Assembly: GCF_029714325.1 (NCBI RefSeq)
Contig: NZ_CP121666.1
Span: 6,851,001 to 6,915,000 of the forward strand
Direction of reading: 5' to 3'
DNA from: Bradyrhizobium sp. CB1717
Lineage (GTDB): Bacteria; Pseudomonadota; Alphaproteobacteria; Rhizobiales; Xanthobacteraceae
DNA length: 64,000 nt
Shown here piece by piece: positions 36,333 through 43,781 of this stretch; position 1 is the first letter of the stretch, and the number at the start of each line of letters is the position of its first letter. Below the pieces are notes generated by a model, which saw only the letters and a list, made by a program, of their open reading frames with translations, did no database searches and had not been told where the DNA came from. The translations under genes and the position numbers were made by a program.

Positions 36333-36353
36333 TCGATAAATCCAATTTATCGA
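36333..36353. promoter_or_regulatory. LysR-type operator: perfect 9-bp inverted repeat
   Basis: TCGATAAAT (36333-36341) and ATTTATCGA (36345-36353) are exact inverted copies around a CCA spacer. The inner part contains the T-N11-A geometry (T36337 to A36349) expected of LysR-type regulators. It lies 17 bp before the lysR start codon and 82 bp before the divergent DUF1445 gene, so it probably serves autoregulation and activation of the importer operon. Confidence 0.8.
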
Positions 36354-36370
36354 CTGGGAAAATCCTTCCA

Positions 36371-37288
36371 ATGCTGGACTTCAGGTCGATCGAGACATTC
36401 CTCTGGGTTGTGAAGCTCGGCAGCTTTCGCGGCGCCGCCGCACGGCTCAACACCACCCAGCCGGCAATCTCCCAGCGCATCGCCCAGCTCGAGCGCGAGA
36501 TGGGCGTGAAGCTCCTGAACCGCGATCATCGCGTCGCCTCGCCGACGCCGAGCGGCCGGCAGATGATGGTCTACGCGGAGAAGCTGATCGGCCTGCGCGC
36601 GCAGATGATGGCGGAGATCGGCGACCGCTCGGCGATGCGCGGCGTGATGCGGCTCGGCGTCGCCGAAACCATCGTGCACACCTGGCTGCCGCGCCTCGTG
36701 AAGAGCGTGAACGAGATCTATCCGAACCTGTCGCTCGAAATCGAGGTCGACATCACGCCGAACCTCACCGCGCGCCTGCTCGCGCAGGAGATCGAGCTCG
36801 CCTTCGTGGTCGGGCCGCTGTCGGCCTCCGGCGTGCATAACCGCGTGCTCGCCGACTACCCGATCGGTTTCCTCGCAAGCCCCTCGCTCGGACTCGGCAA
36901 GGGCCCGGTCACGCCGGCGGAGCTCGCGCGGTTTCCGATCATCACCTTCCCGCGCAAGACCAAGCCTTACGAGGTCGTGCGCGAGGTGTTCGACCGGCCG
37001 GAGCTGCCGCCGATCCGGCTGCATGCGTCCGCTTCGCTGGCGACCGTGATCCACATGGCGGTCGAGGGGCTCGGCATCGCCGTGATCCCCGATGCCATCG
37101 TCGAGAACGAACTCGCCGACGGCCGGTTGCAGCTGCTCGACACCGATCTTGCGATCGCACCGCTGACCTTCACCGCAAGCTGGCTCGCCTCACCCGACGT
37201 CGTCGCCGTGGAGCGCGTCGCCGAGCTTGCATGTCAGATTGCGCAGAGCAGCCTCGCGGTTGACGCGCCCGCGCTGGCGGGTCATTGA
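36371..37288 (+). CDS. LysR family transcriptional regulator, 305 aa
   Basis: The N-terminal winged helix is clear: FLWVVKLGSFRGAAARLNTT, then QPAISQRIAQLEREMGVKLL (HTH about residues 17-37), followed by the linker helix and a periplasmic-binding-like effector domain starting near 90 (GVMRLGVAETIVHTWLP). It probably responds to a small metabolite imported or produced by its neighbours. It sits between a divergent DUF1445/importer operon and three downstream catabolic genes on its own strand. The perfect palindrome at 36333-36353 is its likely binding site. Confidence 0.92.
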   Translation: MLDFRSIETFLWVVKLGSFRGAAARLNTTQPAISQRIAQLEREMGVKLLNRDHRVASPTPSGRQMMVYAEKLIGLRAQMMAEIGDRSAMRGVMRLGVAETIVHTWLPRLVKSVNEIYPNLSLEIEVDITPNLTARLLAQEIELAFVVGPLSASGVHNRVLADYPIGFLASPSLGLGKGPVTPAELARFPIITFPRKTKPYEVVREVFDRPELPPIRLHASASLATVIHMAVEGLGIAVIPDAIVENELADGRLQLLDTDLAIAPLTFTASWLASPDVVAVERVAELACQIAQSSLAVDAPALAGH

Positions 37289-37309
37289 AAAAGTGCCGGA
37301 TTTTCTACC

Positions 37310-37385
37310 GTCATTCCGGGGCTCGCGAAGCGAGAACCCGGAATCTCGAGATTCCGGGTTCGCCCTGCGGGCGCCCCGGAATGAC
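37310..37385. repeat. Intergenic palindromic repeat, GTCATTCCGGGG family
   Basis: GTCATTCCGGGGCTCGCGAA at the left and GGGCGCCCCGGAATGAC at the right flank AACCCGGAATCTCGAG / ATTCCGGGTT arms. It sits between lysR and the Zn-hydrolase gene, 21 bp before the latter, so the hydrolase may have its own promoter or depend on read-through. Confidence 0.9.
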
Positions 37386-37406
37386 AGCGACCAATGGATG
37401 AGACGC

Positions 37407-38657
37407 ATGAGCCGAGCCGCCACCAACCTGCAAATCGATTCCGCCCGCCTCTGGGGCTCCATTCACGAGACCGCGCAGTTCGGCGCGACGGCCAAGGGCG
37501 GCGTGCGGCGGCTGACGCTGAGCGCCGAGGACAAGCAGGTGCGCGATTGGTTCCGCAAGGCCTGCGAGGACGCCGGCCTCGAGGTGCATGTCGACGCGCT
37601 CGGCTCGCAGTTCGGCCTGCGCAAGGGCCGCGATATGTCGAAGCTGCCCGTCGGCATCGGCTCGCATCTCGACACCCAGCCGACCGGCGGCAAGTATGAC
37701 GGCATTTTGGGAACGCTCGGCGCGCTGGAAGTGATCCGCACGCTGAACGACGCCGGCATCGAGACCGAGGCGCCGATCTGCGTCGTCAACTGGACCAACG
37801 AGGAAGGCTCGCGCTTCGCGCCGGCGATGATGGCCTCCGCCGCCTATGTCGGCGATTTCACCACCGACGACATTTTGTCGCGCAAGGACATCGACGGCAC
37901 GACCGTCGGCCAGGCGCTCGACAGCATCGGTTATCGCGGCGACAAGCCGATCGGCTTCCAGAAGCTCGGCTGCTTCGTCGAGCTGCATATCGAGCAGGGC
38001 CCGATTTTGGAGGCCGAGGGCAAGACCATCGGCGTGGTCGATTCCGGCCAGGGCGTGCTCTGGTACGACGGCAAGATCTCCGGCTTCGAGAGCCATGCGG
38101 GCTCGACCCCGATGCCGCTGCGGCGCGATGCGCTAGCAACGCTGTCGGAGATCGTGCTTGCGATGGAGGCGATTGCCAAGAAGCATGGGCCGAACGCGGT
38201 CGGCACCATCGGCGAAGCCGTGATCGCAAACCCCTCGCGCAACGTCATTCCCGGCGAGATCGCCTTCACCATGGACTGCCGCAGCGCGGATGGCGCCATC
38301 ATGGATGCGCTCGACCGCGACCTGCGCGCCGCCATCGCCGAGATCGCCGCGCGCCGCAAGGTCGAGGTCAAGGTCGATCTCGTCTGGCGCAAGCCGCCGA
38401 CACATTTTGATCCGAAGCTGATCGCGGCGGTCGAGAACGCGGCAAAGACGCTCGGCTATTCCTCCCGCCGCATCACCTCCGGCGCCGGCCACGACGCCTG
38501 CAACCTCAACACAATCATGCCGGCCGCGATGGTGTTCGTGCCCTGCAAGGACGGCATCAGCCACAACGAGCTGGAGGACGCCACCCAGCCCGACTGCACT
38601 GCTGGCACCAACGTGCTGATGCATACCGTGCTGGCGATTGCCGGCGTCGCATCCTGA
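37407..38657 (+). CDS. Zn-dependent hydrolase, N-carbamoyl-L-amino-acid hydrolase/allantoate amidohydrolase family, 416 aa
   Basis: An M20-type amidohydrolase acting on ureido or carbamoyl C-N bonds. Metal-ligand motifs are GSHLDTQPTGGKYDGILG (H87, D98), NEEGSRF (E132/E133), HIEQGP (H194) and SGAGHDACN (H362). The dimerisation domain is marked by GFESHAGSTPMPLRRDAL near residues 226-243. Homologues include N-carbamoyl-amino acid amidohydrolase, beta-ureidopropionase and allantoate amidohydrolase. I start at MSRAATNLQI (37407) rather than MRRMSR at 37398; the frame upstream crosses a palindromic repeat. It is followed closely by two dehydrogenase genes. Confidence 0.9.
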   Translation: MSRAATNLQIDSARLWGSIHETAQFGATAKGGVRRLTLSAEDKQVRDWFRKACEDAGLEVHVDALGSQFGLRKGRDMSKLPVGIGSHLDTQPTGGKYDGILGTLGALEVIRTLNDAGIETEAPICVVNWTNEEGSRFAPAMMASAAYVGDFTTDDILSRKDIDGTTVGQALDSIGYRGDKPIGFQKLGCFVELHIEQGPILEAEGKTIGVVDSGQGVLWYDGKISGFESHAGSTPMPLRRDALATLSEIVLAMEAIAKKHGPNAVGTIGEAVIANPSRNVIPGEIAFTMDCRSADGAIMDALDRDLRAAIAEIAARRKVEVKVDLVWRKPPTHFDPKLIAAVENAAKTLGYSSRRITSGAGHDACNLNTIMPAAMVFVPCKDGISHNELEDATQPDCTAGTNVLMHTVLAIAGVAS

Positions 38658-38669
38658 CCGGAGAGAGCC

Positions 38670-39581
38670 ATGCGCGGAGTTTTCGTCGACGCCAACGAAG
38701 CCCTCGCCGTGATCATGGAGCGGCTGGAGAAGCCTGGCGACCCCGAGGTGCGGATCCACCGGGATCCCGACATCAAGCCCGAGCAATATCCCGAGATCCT
38801 TGACGGCGCCGAGATCGCGATCGTCGACCACACGACGCTGCCGACCGAGGTCGCGAAGAAGTGCACTGGTCTGAGGCACGTCGTGTTCCTCGGCACCGGC
38901 GCGCGCAGCTACATGAACCCGGAGGAGCTCGCCGAGCTCGGCATCTCCGTGCACCTCATCAAGGGCTATGGCGACACCGCCGTGGCGGAATCCGCGATCG
39001 CGCTGATGTGGGCCTCGGCCCGCGTCATCGCGATGATGGATCGCGAGATGCGCGCCGGCAGCTGGCTGCGCGAGGACGGCATGCAGCTCACCGGCAAGAC
39101 GCTCGGCCTGATCGGCTTCGGCGGCATCGCCGCGGAGGTCGCGCGCATCGCCACAGGCAGCGGCATGAAGGTGATCGCCTGGAACCGCTCGCCGAAGAGC
39201 TATCCCGGCGTCGAATTCACCGATCTCGATACGGTGCTGGCCAAGAGCGACGTCGTGTCGCTGCACCTGCTGCTCAACGACGAGACGCGCGGCATGATCA
39301 CCCGAGAGAGGATCTTTGCGATGAAGCCTGGCGTCATCCTCGTCAACACCGCCCGCGCCGCGATCGTCGACGAAGCCGCGATGATCGACGCGCTGAAGTC
39401 GGGCCATATCCGCCATGCCGGCCTCGACGTCTTCAACATCGAGCCGCTGCCGGCGGATCATCCGCTGACGAAGATTCCGAACGTGACGCTGTCGGCGCAT
39501 TCCGCCTTCCGCACGCCGGAGGCCAGCGAGAACCTGATTGAAGCGGCGTGGGTTCACTGCCGCCGGATCGTGAAAGGATAA
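38670..39581 (+). CDS. D-isomer-specific 2-hydroxyacid dehydrogenase family protein, 303 aa
   Basis: The NAD-binding domain has GLIGFGGIAAEVARIATGSG (about residues 146-165) and the cofactor loop AWNRSPKSYPG. The catalytic residues are R229 (VNTARAAIVDE), E258 (FNIEPLPADHP) and H277 (LSAHSAFRTPE). It should reduce a 2-oxo acid to the D-2-hydroxy acid or the reverse. The first position after GFGG is Ile-Ala rather than the usual xxG, which may loosen cofactor preference. GGAGAGAGCC precedes the ATG. It starts 12 bp after the Zn-hydrolase stop, so co-expression is likely. The substrate is not known. Confidence 0.9.
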   Translation: MRGVFVDANEALAVIMERLEKPGDPEVRIHRDPDIKPEQYPEILDGAEIAIVDHTTLPTEVAKKCTGLRHVVFLGTGARSYMNPEELAELGISVHLIKGYGDTAVAESAIALMWASARVIAMMDREMRAGSWLREDGMQLTGKTLGLIGFGGIAAEVARIATGSGMKVIAWNRSPKSYPGVEFTDLDTVLAKSDVVSLHLLLNDETRGMITRERIFAMKPGVILVNTARAAIVDEAAMIDALKSGHIRHAGLDVFNIEPLPADHPLTKIPNVTLSAHSAFRTPEASENLIEAAWVHCRRIVKG

Positions 39582-39592
39582 GAGCAGCAACA

Positions 39593-40666
39593 ATGGCCGA
39601 CTATCGCACCTTCAAGGCAGAGCCGCTCACCAACGCCATCCGCGCCATCGTCAAGGCGGGCGGCTCCTCGGATCGCGAGGCCGAGCTCGTCGCCACCAAT
39701 CTCGTCGAGGCCAACCTTAGGGGACACGACTCGCACGGCGTCGGCATGATTCCACGCTATGTCCAGAGCGTCACCAATGGCGGCCTCGCCGTGAACGCGC
39801 ACGTCAAGATCGTGCTCGACACGGGTCCCCTTCTCACGCTCGACGGCCTCACCGGCTACGGCCAGGTGATCGGCCATGAAGCGATGGAGCTGGCGGCCGA
39901 GCGCGCCAAGAGCAACGGCGTGTGCCTCGTCGGCCTTTCCAACTCGCACCATATCGGCCGCATCGGCCACTGGGCCGAGCAGTGCATCGACCACGGGCTG
40001 GTCTCGATCCACTTCGTCAACGTGATCTCGCGCCCGATCGTGGCGCCCTGGGGCGGCAGCGATGCCCGCCACGGCACCAATCCGTTCTGCGTCGGCATCC
40101 CGCGCAGGGGCAAGGACCCGATCGTGCTCGACTTCGCCACCAGCAGGATCGCGCAGGGCAAGACCCGCGTCGCCCACAACAAGGGCGTCGAACTCGAGCC
40201 CGGCACCATCATCGACAATGAAGGCAAGCCCACGGTCAACCCGCGCTACACTGTGATCCCGCCATACGGCGCGATCCTGCCGTTCGGCGAGCACAAGGGT
40301 TCGGGGCTCGCGCTCGTGTGCGAAATCCTCGGCGGCGCGCTCTCCGGCGGGCAGGTGGTCAAGGGCCCGTCCGATGGCAAGTACAACGTCCTCAACGGCA
40401 TGCTCTCGATCGTCATCGACCCGGGCAAGCTCGGCACCGGCGAAAATCTCGCGCGCGAGGTCGAGAGTTTTGTTGCCTGGCACACCGGCTCGCCTCCCGG
40501 CCCCGGCGTCGACAAGGTACTGATCGCCGGCGAGCCCGAGCGCGAAACCAAGAGGAAGCGCCTCGCCGAAGGCATTTCGGTCGATCCGACCACCTGGCAG
40601 GAGATTCTCGAAGCCGGGAAGAAGTTCGGACTGGATCAGGCGGCGATCGAGAAGATCGCGGGCTAG
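39593..40666 (+). CDS. Ldh (malate/L-lactate dehydrogenase) family oxidoreductase, 357 aa
   Basis: A NAD(P)H-dependent oxidoreductase of the ubiquitous YiaK/AllD/ComC group, unrelated to classical lactate dehydrogenase. NLRGHDSHGVGMIPRYVQ (about residues 41-58; H45, H48) and GLSNSHHIGRIGHWAEQ (H119, H120) are the family signatures. GGSDARHGTNPFCVGIPR and GEHKGSGLALVCEILGGALSG follow. Members include ureidoglycolate dehydrogenase, diketogulonate reductase and delta1-piperideine-2-carboxylate reductase. Ureidoglycolate or a cyclic imino acid would fit the adjoining carbamoyl hydrolase, but that is inference. Start at 39593, 11 bp after the previous stop. Confidence 0.9.
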   Translation: MADYRTFKAEPLTNAIRAIVKAGGSSDREAELVATNLVEANLRGHDSHGVGMIPRYVQSVTNGGLAVNAHVKIVLDTGPLLTLDGLTGYGQVIGHEAMELAAERAKSNGVCLVGLSNSHHIGRIGHWAEQCIDHGLVSIHFVNVISRPIVAPWGGSDARHGTNPFCVGIPRRGKDPIVLDFATSRIAQGKTRVAHNKGVELEPGTIIDNEGKPTVNPRYTVIPPYGAILPFGEHKGSGLALVCEILGGALSGGQVVKGPSDGKYNVLNGMLSIVIDPGKLGTGENLAREVESFVAWHTGSPPGPGVDKVLIAGEPERETKRKRLAEGISVDPTTWQEILEAGKKFGLDQAAIEKIAG

Positions 40667-40833
40667 TCGAGACCGAAGCGCATCGTCAGCGTCGTTCCGA
40701 GTTCATGGACGATTGCGCACGGGAGTGTGGACGACGGCGAAGGATCGCCATGGCGGAAGGGCGGATTTGAACCGGCTGGCGTCGTCTCGCGACAACGCGG
40801 ATATCCCGGCACACATCCGCTCTCGAGGTTCAC

Positions 40834-41475
40834 ATGCTCTCCCGTCTCGCAAAGCTCATATCCGGCTCCGCGGAGCCATCACACGCAGCCGACCCCTACC
40901 GGCAACGGCTCGCCATCTATGAGAGCGAGCTTGGCGAGCCCGAGTACAGCTTCAAGGAAAGCGCGGAGCGCCGCATCGACATCCACGCCTTTGGCCGCGA
41001 TTTCGTGCCGGTGTGCCAGGAGGGATCTGACGAAGGCTACGTGCTTCTGACCAACGGCATGAGCGAGCAACGGATGCCGGGGGTGCCTGGGGACGCAAAG
41101 CCGCGTGCCGAGCTGATGTGGTATGTCCGCGAACCGACAGAGGAGGTTTGCGCCAATCTGCGCTGGCTGGCCAATCTGCCGTTCATCGACACGACCTGGT
41201 TCGGCTTCGGCCATCGCGTCGCGCTGCCGTGGCCGCCGGTTGCAGGAACGGACTTCCAGACGTTCCTGTTTCTCACACCGATCATCGGCCCCGATAAGCA
41301 GATCGCCGAGGCGCTGGAGATCGCGGGCGATCCCGTGGAGATCCTGACCGTGAACCTGATCTCGCATCAGGAGCTCGGGCTCATCAAGACCAGGGGTCTC
41401 GACCCGTTTCTCGATCTGCTCGACGAGAACGATTATCCGCCGATCTTCGATCCGGCGCGGAAGTCTTATGTGTAG
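40834..41475 (+). CDS. Suppressor-of-fused-domain protein, 213 aa
   Basis: The sequence DAKPRAELMWYVREPTEEVC, ANLRWLANLPFIDTTWFGFG, AGTDFQTFLFLTPI and VNLISHQELGLIKTRGLDPFLDLLDEND matches the layout of bacterial SUFU-domain proteins. These are soluble proteins of unknown role, often linked to immunity against toxins. No toxin gene is next to it. The ATG at 40834 has CGAGG a few bases upstream. The 167 bp before it hold no recognisable element. It stands apart from the preceding dehydrogenase operon. Confidence 0.78.
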   Translation: MLSRLAKLISGSAEPSHAADPYRQRLAIYESELGEPEYSFKESAERRIDIHAFGRDFVPVCQEGSDEGYVLLTNGMSEQRMPGVPGDAKPRAELMWYVREPTEEVCANLRWLANLPFIDTTWFGFGHRVALPWPPVAGTDFQTFLFLTPIIGPDKQIAEALEIAGDPVEILTVNLISHQELGLIKTRGLDPFLDLLDENDYPPIFDPARKSYV

Positions 41476-41490
41476 AATGCGCTTCTTCCC

Positions 41491-41648
41491 TTCTCCCCTT
41501 GTGGAGAAGGTGGCGCGAAGCGCCGGATGAGGGGTTCTCTCGGCGAACTACTTTGCAATTGATAGAGGCCTGTCTCCGCGGAGACAGACCCCTCACCCGT
41601 CTCGCCGCTGCGCGGCGAGCCACCCTCTCCCACAAGGAGAGAGGGTGA
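41491..41648. repeat. Intergenic palindromic repeat, TTCTCCCCTTGTGGAGAA family
   Basis: TTCTCCCCTTGTGGAGAAGG and a tail CTCTCCCACAAGGAGAGAGG flank GGATGAGGGG / CCCCTCACC arms and a TGTCTCCGCGGAGACA hairpin. It fills the gap between the convergent SUFU and tartrate-dehydrogenase-like genes, starting 15 bp after one stop and ending 5 bp before the other. A fragment of the family lies near 13749-13804. Confidence 0.85.
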
Positions 41649-41653
41649 GACAC

Positions 41654-42727
41654 TCAGTCCACCATATCCGCGACCGCCTTCCCGCAGGCCGTGGTGTCGG
41701 CGTTGCCGCCGAGATCCTTGGTGCGCAGCGTGCGTTCGGCGAGCGTCCGCTCGATCGCATCGACGATCGACTTGCCGGCTTCCTTCTCGCCGAGATGCTC
41801 GAGCATCATCGCGCCCGACCAGATCGCACCGATCGGGTTGGCAATGCCCTGCCCTGCGATGTCAGGCGCCGAGCCATGCACCGGCTCGAACACCGAGGGG
41901 AAATCGCCCTCGGGATTGATGTTGCCTGACGGCGCGATGCCGATCGTGCCGGTGCAGGCGGGGCCGAGATCGGACAGGATGTCACCGAACAAATTCGAGC
42001 CGACCACGACGTCGAACCAGTCCGGATGCAGCACGAAGTTCGCTGTCAGGATGTCGATGTGGTACTTGTCCCACTTCACGCCCGGGAACTTCTTGGCCAT
42101 CGCCTCCACACGCTCGTCCCAATAGGGCATGGTGATGGAGATGCCGTTCGACTTTGTCGCCGAGGTCAGGTGCTTCTTCGGCCGCGACTGGGCGAGCTCG
42201 AAGGCGAACTTGAGAATGCGATCGACGCCGGTGCGGGTCATTACCGTCTGCTGGGTGACGAACTCGCGGTCGGTGTCCGGGAACATGCGGCCGCCGACCG
42301 AGGAATATTCGCCTTCGGTGTTCTCGCGCACCACCCAGAAATCGATATCGCCGGGCTTGCGGCCCGCCAGCGGCGACGGCACGCCGGGCATCAGCCGCAC
42401 CGGACGCAAATTCACATACTGGTCGAACTCGCGGCGGAACTTGATCAGCGAGCCCCACAGCGAGACGTGATCGGGAATCTTGGCCGGCCAGCCGACCGCG
42501 CCGAAATAGATCGCGTCGTGCTTGCCGATCTTCTCCTTCCAGTCATCGGGCATCATCTGGCCGTGCTTCTCGTAATAATCGTAGGACGAGAAGTCGAAAT
42601 GGTCGAAATGCACGGAGACTCCATGCTTCTTCGCGGCCGCCTCCAGAACGCGCAGGCCTTCCGGCATCACTTCCTTGCCGATGCCGTCGCCGGGAATGAC
42701 CGCGATCCGGTATTGCTTCTTGCTCAT
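41654..42727 (-). CDS. ttuC: Tartrate/D-malate dehydrogenase (isopropylmalate dehydrogenase family), 357 aa
   Basis: A metal- and NAD-dependent decarboxylating dehydrogenase. IAVIPGDGIGKEVMPEGLRV opens the protein; VSLWGSLIKFRREFDQYVNLRPV, RENTEGEYSSVGG and GSNLFGDILSDLGP follow. VFEPVHGSAPDIAGQGIANP is the substrate and cofactor loop. The YVNLRPV and VSLWG wording fits tartrate dehydrogenase/D-malate dehydrogenase rather than LeuB. I start at MSKKQYRIAV (42727); the longer frame upstream covers the divergent promoter and the SDR gene. It is divergent from a triad-less SDR, with inverted and direct CACTGCA repeats between them. Substrate choice between tartrate and D-malate is open. Confidence 0.88.
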   Translation of the reverse strand: MSKKQYRIAVIPGDGIGKEVMPEGLRVLEAAAKKHGVSVHFDHFDFSSYDYYEKHGQMMPDDWKEKIGKHDAIYFGAVGWPAKIPDHVSLWGSLIKFRREFDQYVNLRPVRLMPGVPSPLAGRKPGDIDFWVVRENTEGEYSSVGGRMFPDTDREFVTQQTVMTRTGVDRILKFAFELAQSRPKKHLTSATKSNGISITMPYWDERVEAMAKKFPGVKWDKYHIDILTANFVLHPDWFDVVVGSNLFGDILSDLGPACTGTIGIAPSGNINPEGDFPSVFEPVHGSAPDIAGQGIANPIGAIWSGAMMLEHLGEKEAGKSIVDAIERTLAERTLRTKDLGGNADTTACGKAVADMVD

Positions 42728-42771
42728 CGAGAACGTCCTTGGTTGGTCCGGCAGCGCCGTCTTTTTTGACC

Positions 42772-42820
42772 GCACTGCAATGAACCAAAGTCGACGGCAG
42801 TGCAACGCTGCACTGCAATG
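42772..42820. promoter_or_regulatory. Candidate operator: repeated CACTGCA/TGCAGTG motifs
   Basis: GCAGTGCA (42797-42804) and TGCACTGC (42809-42816) form a perfect 8-bp inverted repeat with an ACGC spacer. GCACTGCAATG occurs directly at 42772-42782 and again at 42810-42820. These four motif copies sit 45-93 bp before the tartrate-dehydrogenase-like gene and 65-113 bp before the divergent SDR, in a shared promoter. Confidence 0.65.
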
Positions 42821-42884
42821 TTGACCATGGCGCAGCCGGGCGCCTACTGATTTTATCCTGTTCCCATCCTCGCGAGTACTCCCC

Positions 42885-43661
42885 ATGGATCTGCATCTGC
42901 GCGGCAAGCGCGTCCTGATCACCGGCGCGTCCAAGGGCATTGGGGCAGCCGCCGCCGAGGCGTTTGCCGAGGAAGGCGCGCATCTCCTGCTCGCCGCCCG
43001 CAGCGGCGACCAGCTCAAGGTGCTGGCAGATCGCTTGCGCTCCGCACACCAGATCGACGCCGCAACGAGCATTGTCGACCTGCGCAAGGAAGAGGACGTG
43101 GCGCGGCTTGCCAAGGAAGCAGCCGACATCGACGTCCTCGTCAACAACGCCGGCGACATCCCCGGCGGCTCGATCGACAAGATCGACGAGGCGACCTGGC
43201 GGCACGCCTGGGAATTGAAGGTGTTCGGCTACATCAACCTCACGCGGCATATCTACGCCCGGATGAAGGCGAAGGGCGGCGGCGTCATCGTCAACGACAT
43301 CGGCGCGGCCGGCGAGAAATTCGACGCCAATTACATCTGCGGCAGCGCCGGCAATGCGGCGCTGATGGCCTTCACCCGCGCGCTCGGCGGCAAGAGCCTT
43401 GCCGACAACATCCGCGTGGTCGGCATCAATCCCGGTCCTGTCGGCACCGACCGCCACCTCACCCTGCTCAAGACGCGCGCAAAGCACCAGTTCGGCGACG
43501 AGAGCCGCTACAAGGAATTCCAGAAGAGCCTGCCGCTCGGCCGCCCCGCGCACGCGCGTGAGATCGGCGACCTCATGGCGTTCCTCGCCTCGGATCGCGC
43601 CGGCTATACCTCGGGCGTGATCTACACGGTTGACGGCGGCATCAGCGCAGGCTGGGGTTAG
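42885..43661 (+). CDS. SDR-fold protein lacking the catalytic triad, 258 aa
   Basis: The nucleotide-binding half is normal: VLITGASKGIG (residues 10-20) and LVNNAGDIPGG (85-95). The catalytic half is not. In the region normally YxxxK it reads NYICGSAGNAALMAFTRALG, so glycine (G153) and asparagine (N157) replace Tyr and Lys. Where the catalytic serine is expected it reads VNDIGAAG. The C-terminus (GVIYTVDGGISAGWG) is intact, so this is not a broken gene. It could bind NAD(P) in a regulatory or unusual catalytic role. It is divergent from the tartrate-dehydrogenase-like gene and precedes the amidase by 120 bp, most of it a palindromic repeat. Confidence 0.87.
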   Translation: MDLHLRGKRVLITGASKGIGAAAAEAFAEEGAHLLLAARSGDQLKVLADRLRSAHQIDAATSIVDLRKEEDVARLAKEAADIDVLVNNAGDIPGGSIDKIDEATWRHAWELKVFGYINLTRHIYARMKAKGGGVIVNDIGAAGEKFDANYICGSAGNAALMAFTRALGGKSLADNIRVVGINPGPVGTDRHLTLLKTRAKHQFGDESRYKEFQKSLPLGRPAHAREIGDLMAFLASDRAGYTSGVIYTVDGGISAGWG

Positions 43662-43671
43662 CCCTATCCTT

Positions 43672-43753
43672 CGACATTGCGAGCGCAGCGAAGCAATCCA
43701 GGAATTTATCCGCGGGTAGCAGTCTGGATTGCTTCGCTACGCTCGCAATGACG
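43672..43753. repeat. Intergenic palindromic repeat, ATTGCGAGCGCAGCGAAGC family
   Basis: GACATTGCGAGCGCAGCGAA at the left (one base changed from the GTCATT form) pairs with GCTTCGCTACGCTCGCAATG at the right, with inner CAATCCAGG / CTGGATTG. Confidence 0.9.
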
Positions 43754-43781
43754 AACTAAAATAAGCACAGGAGTAAGATAG

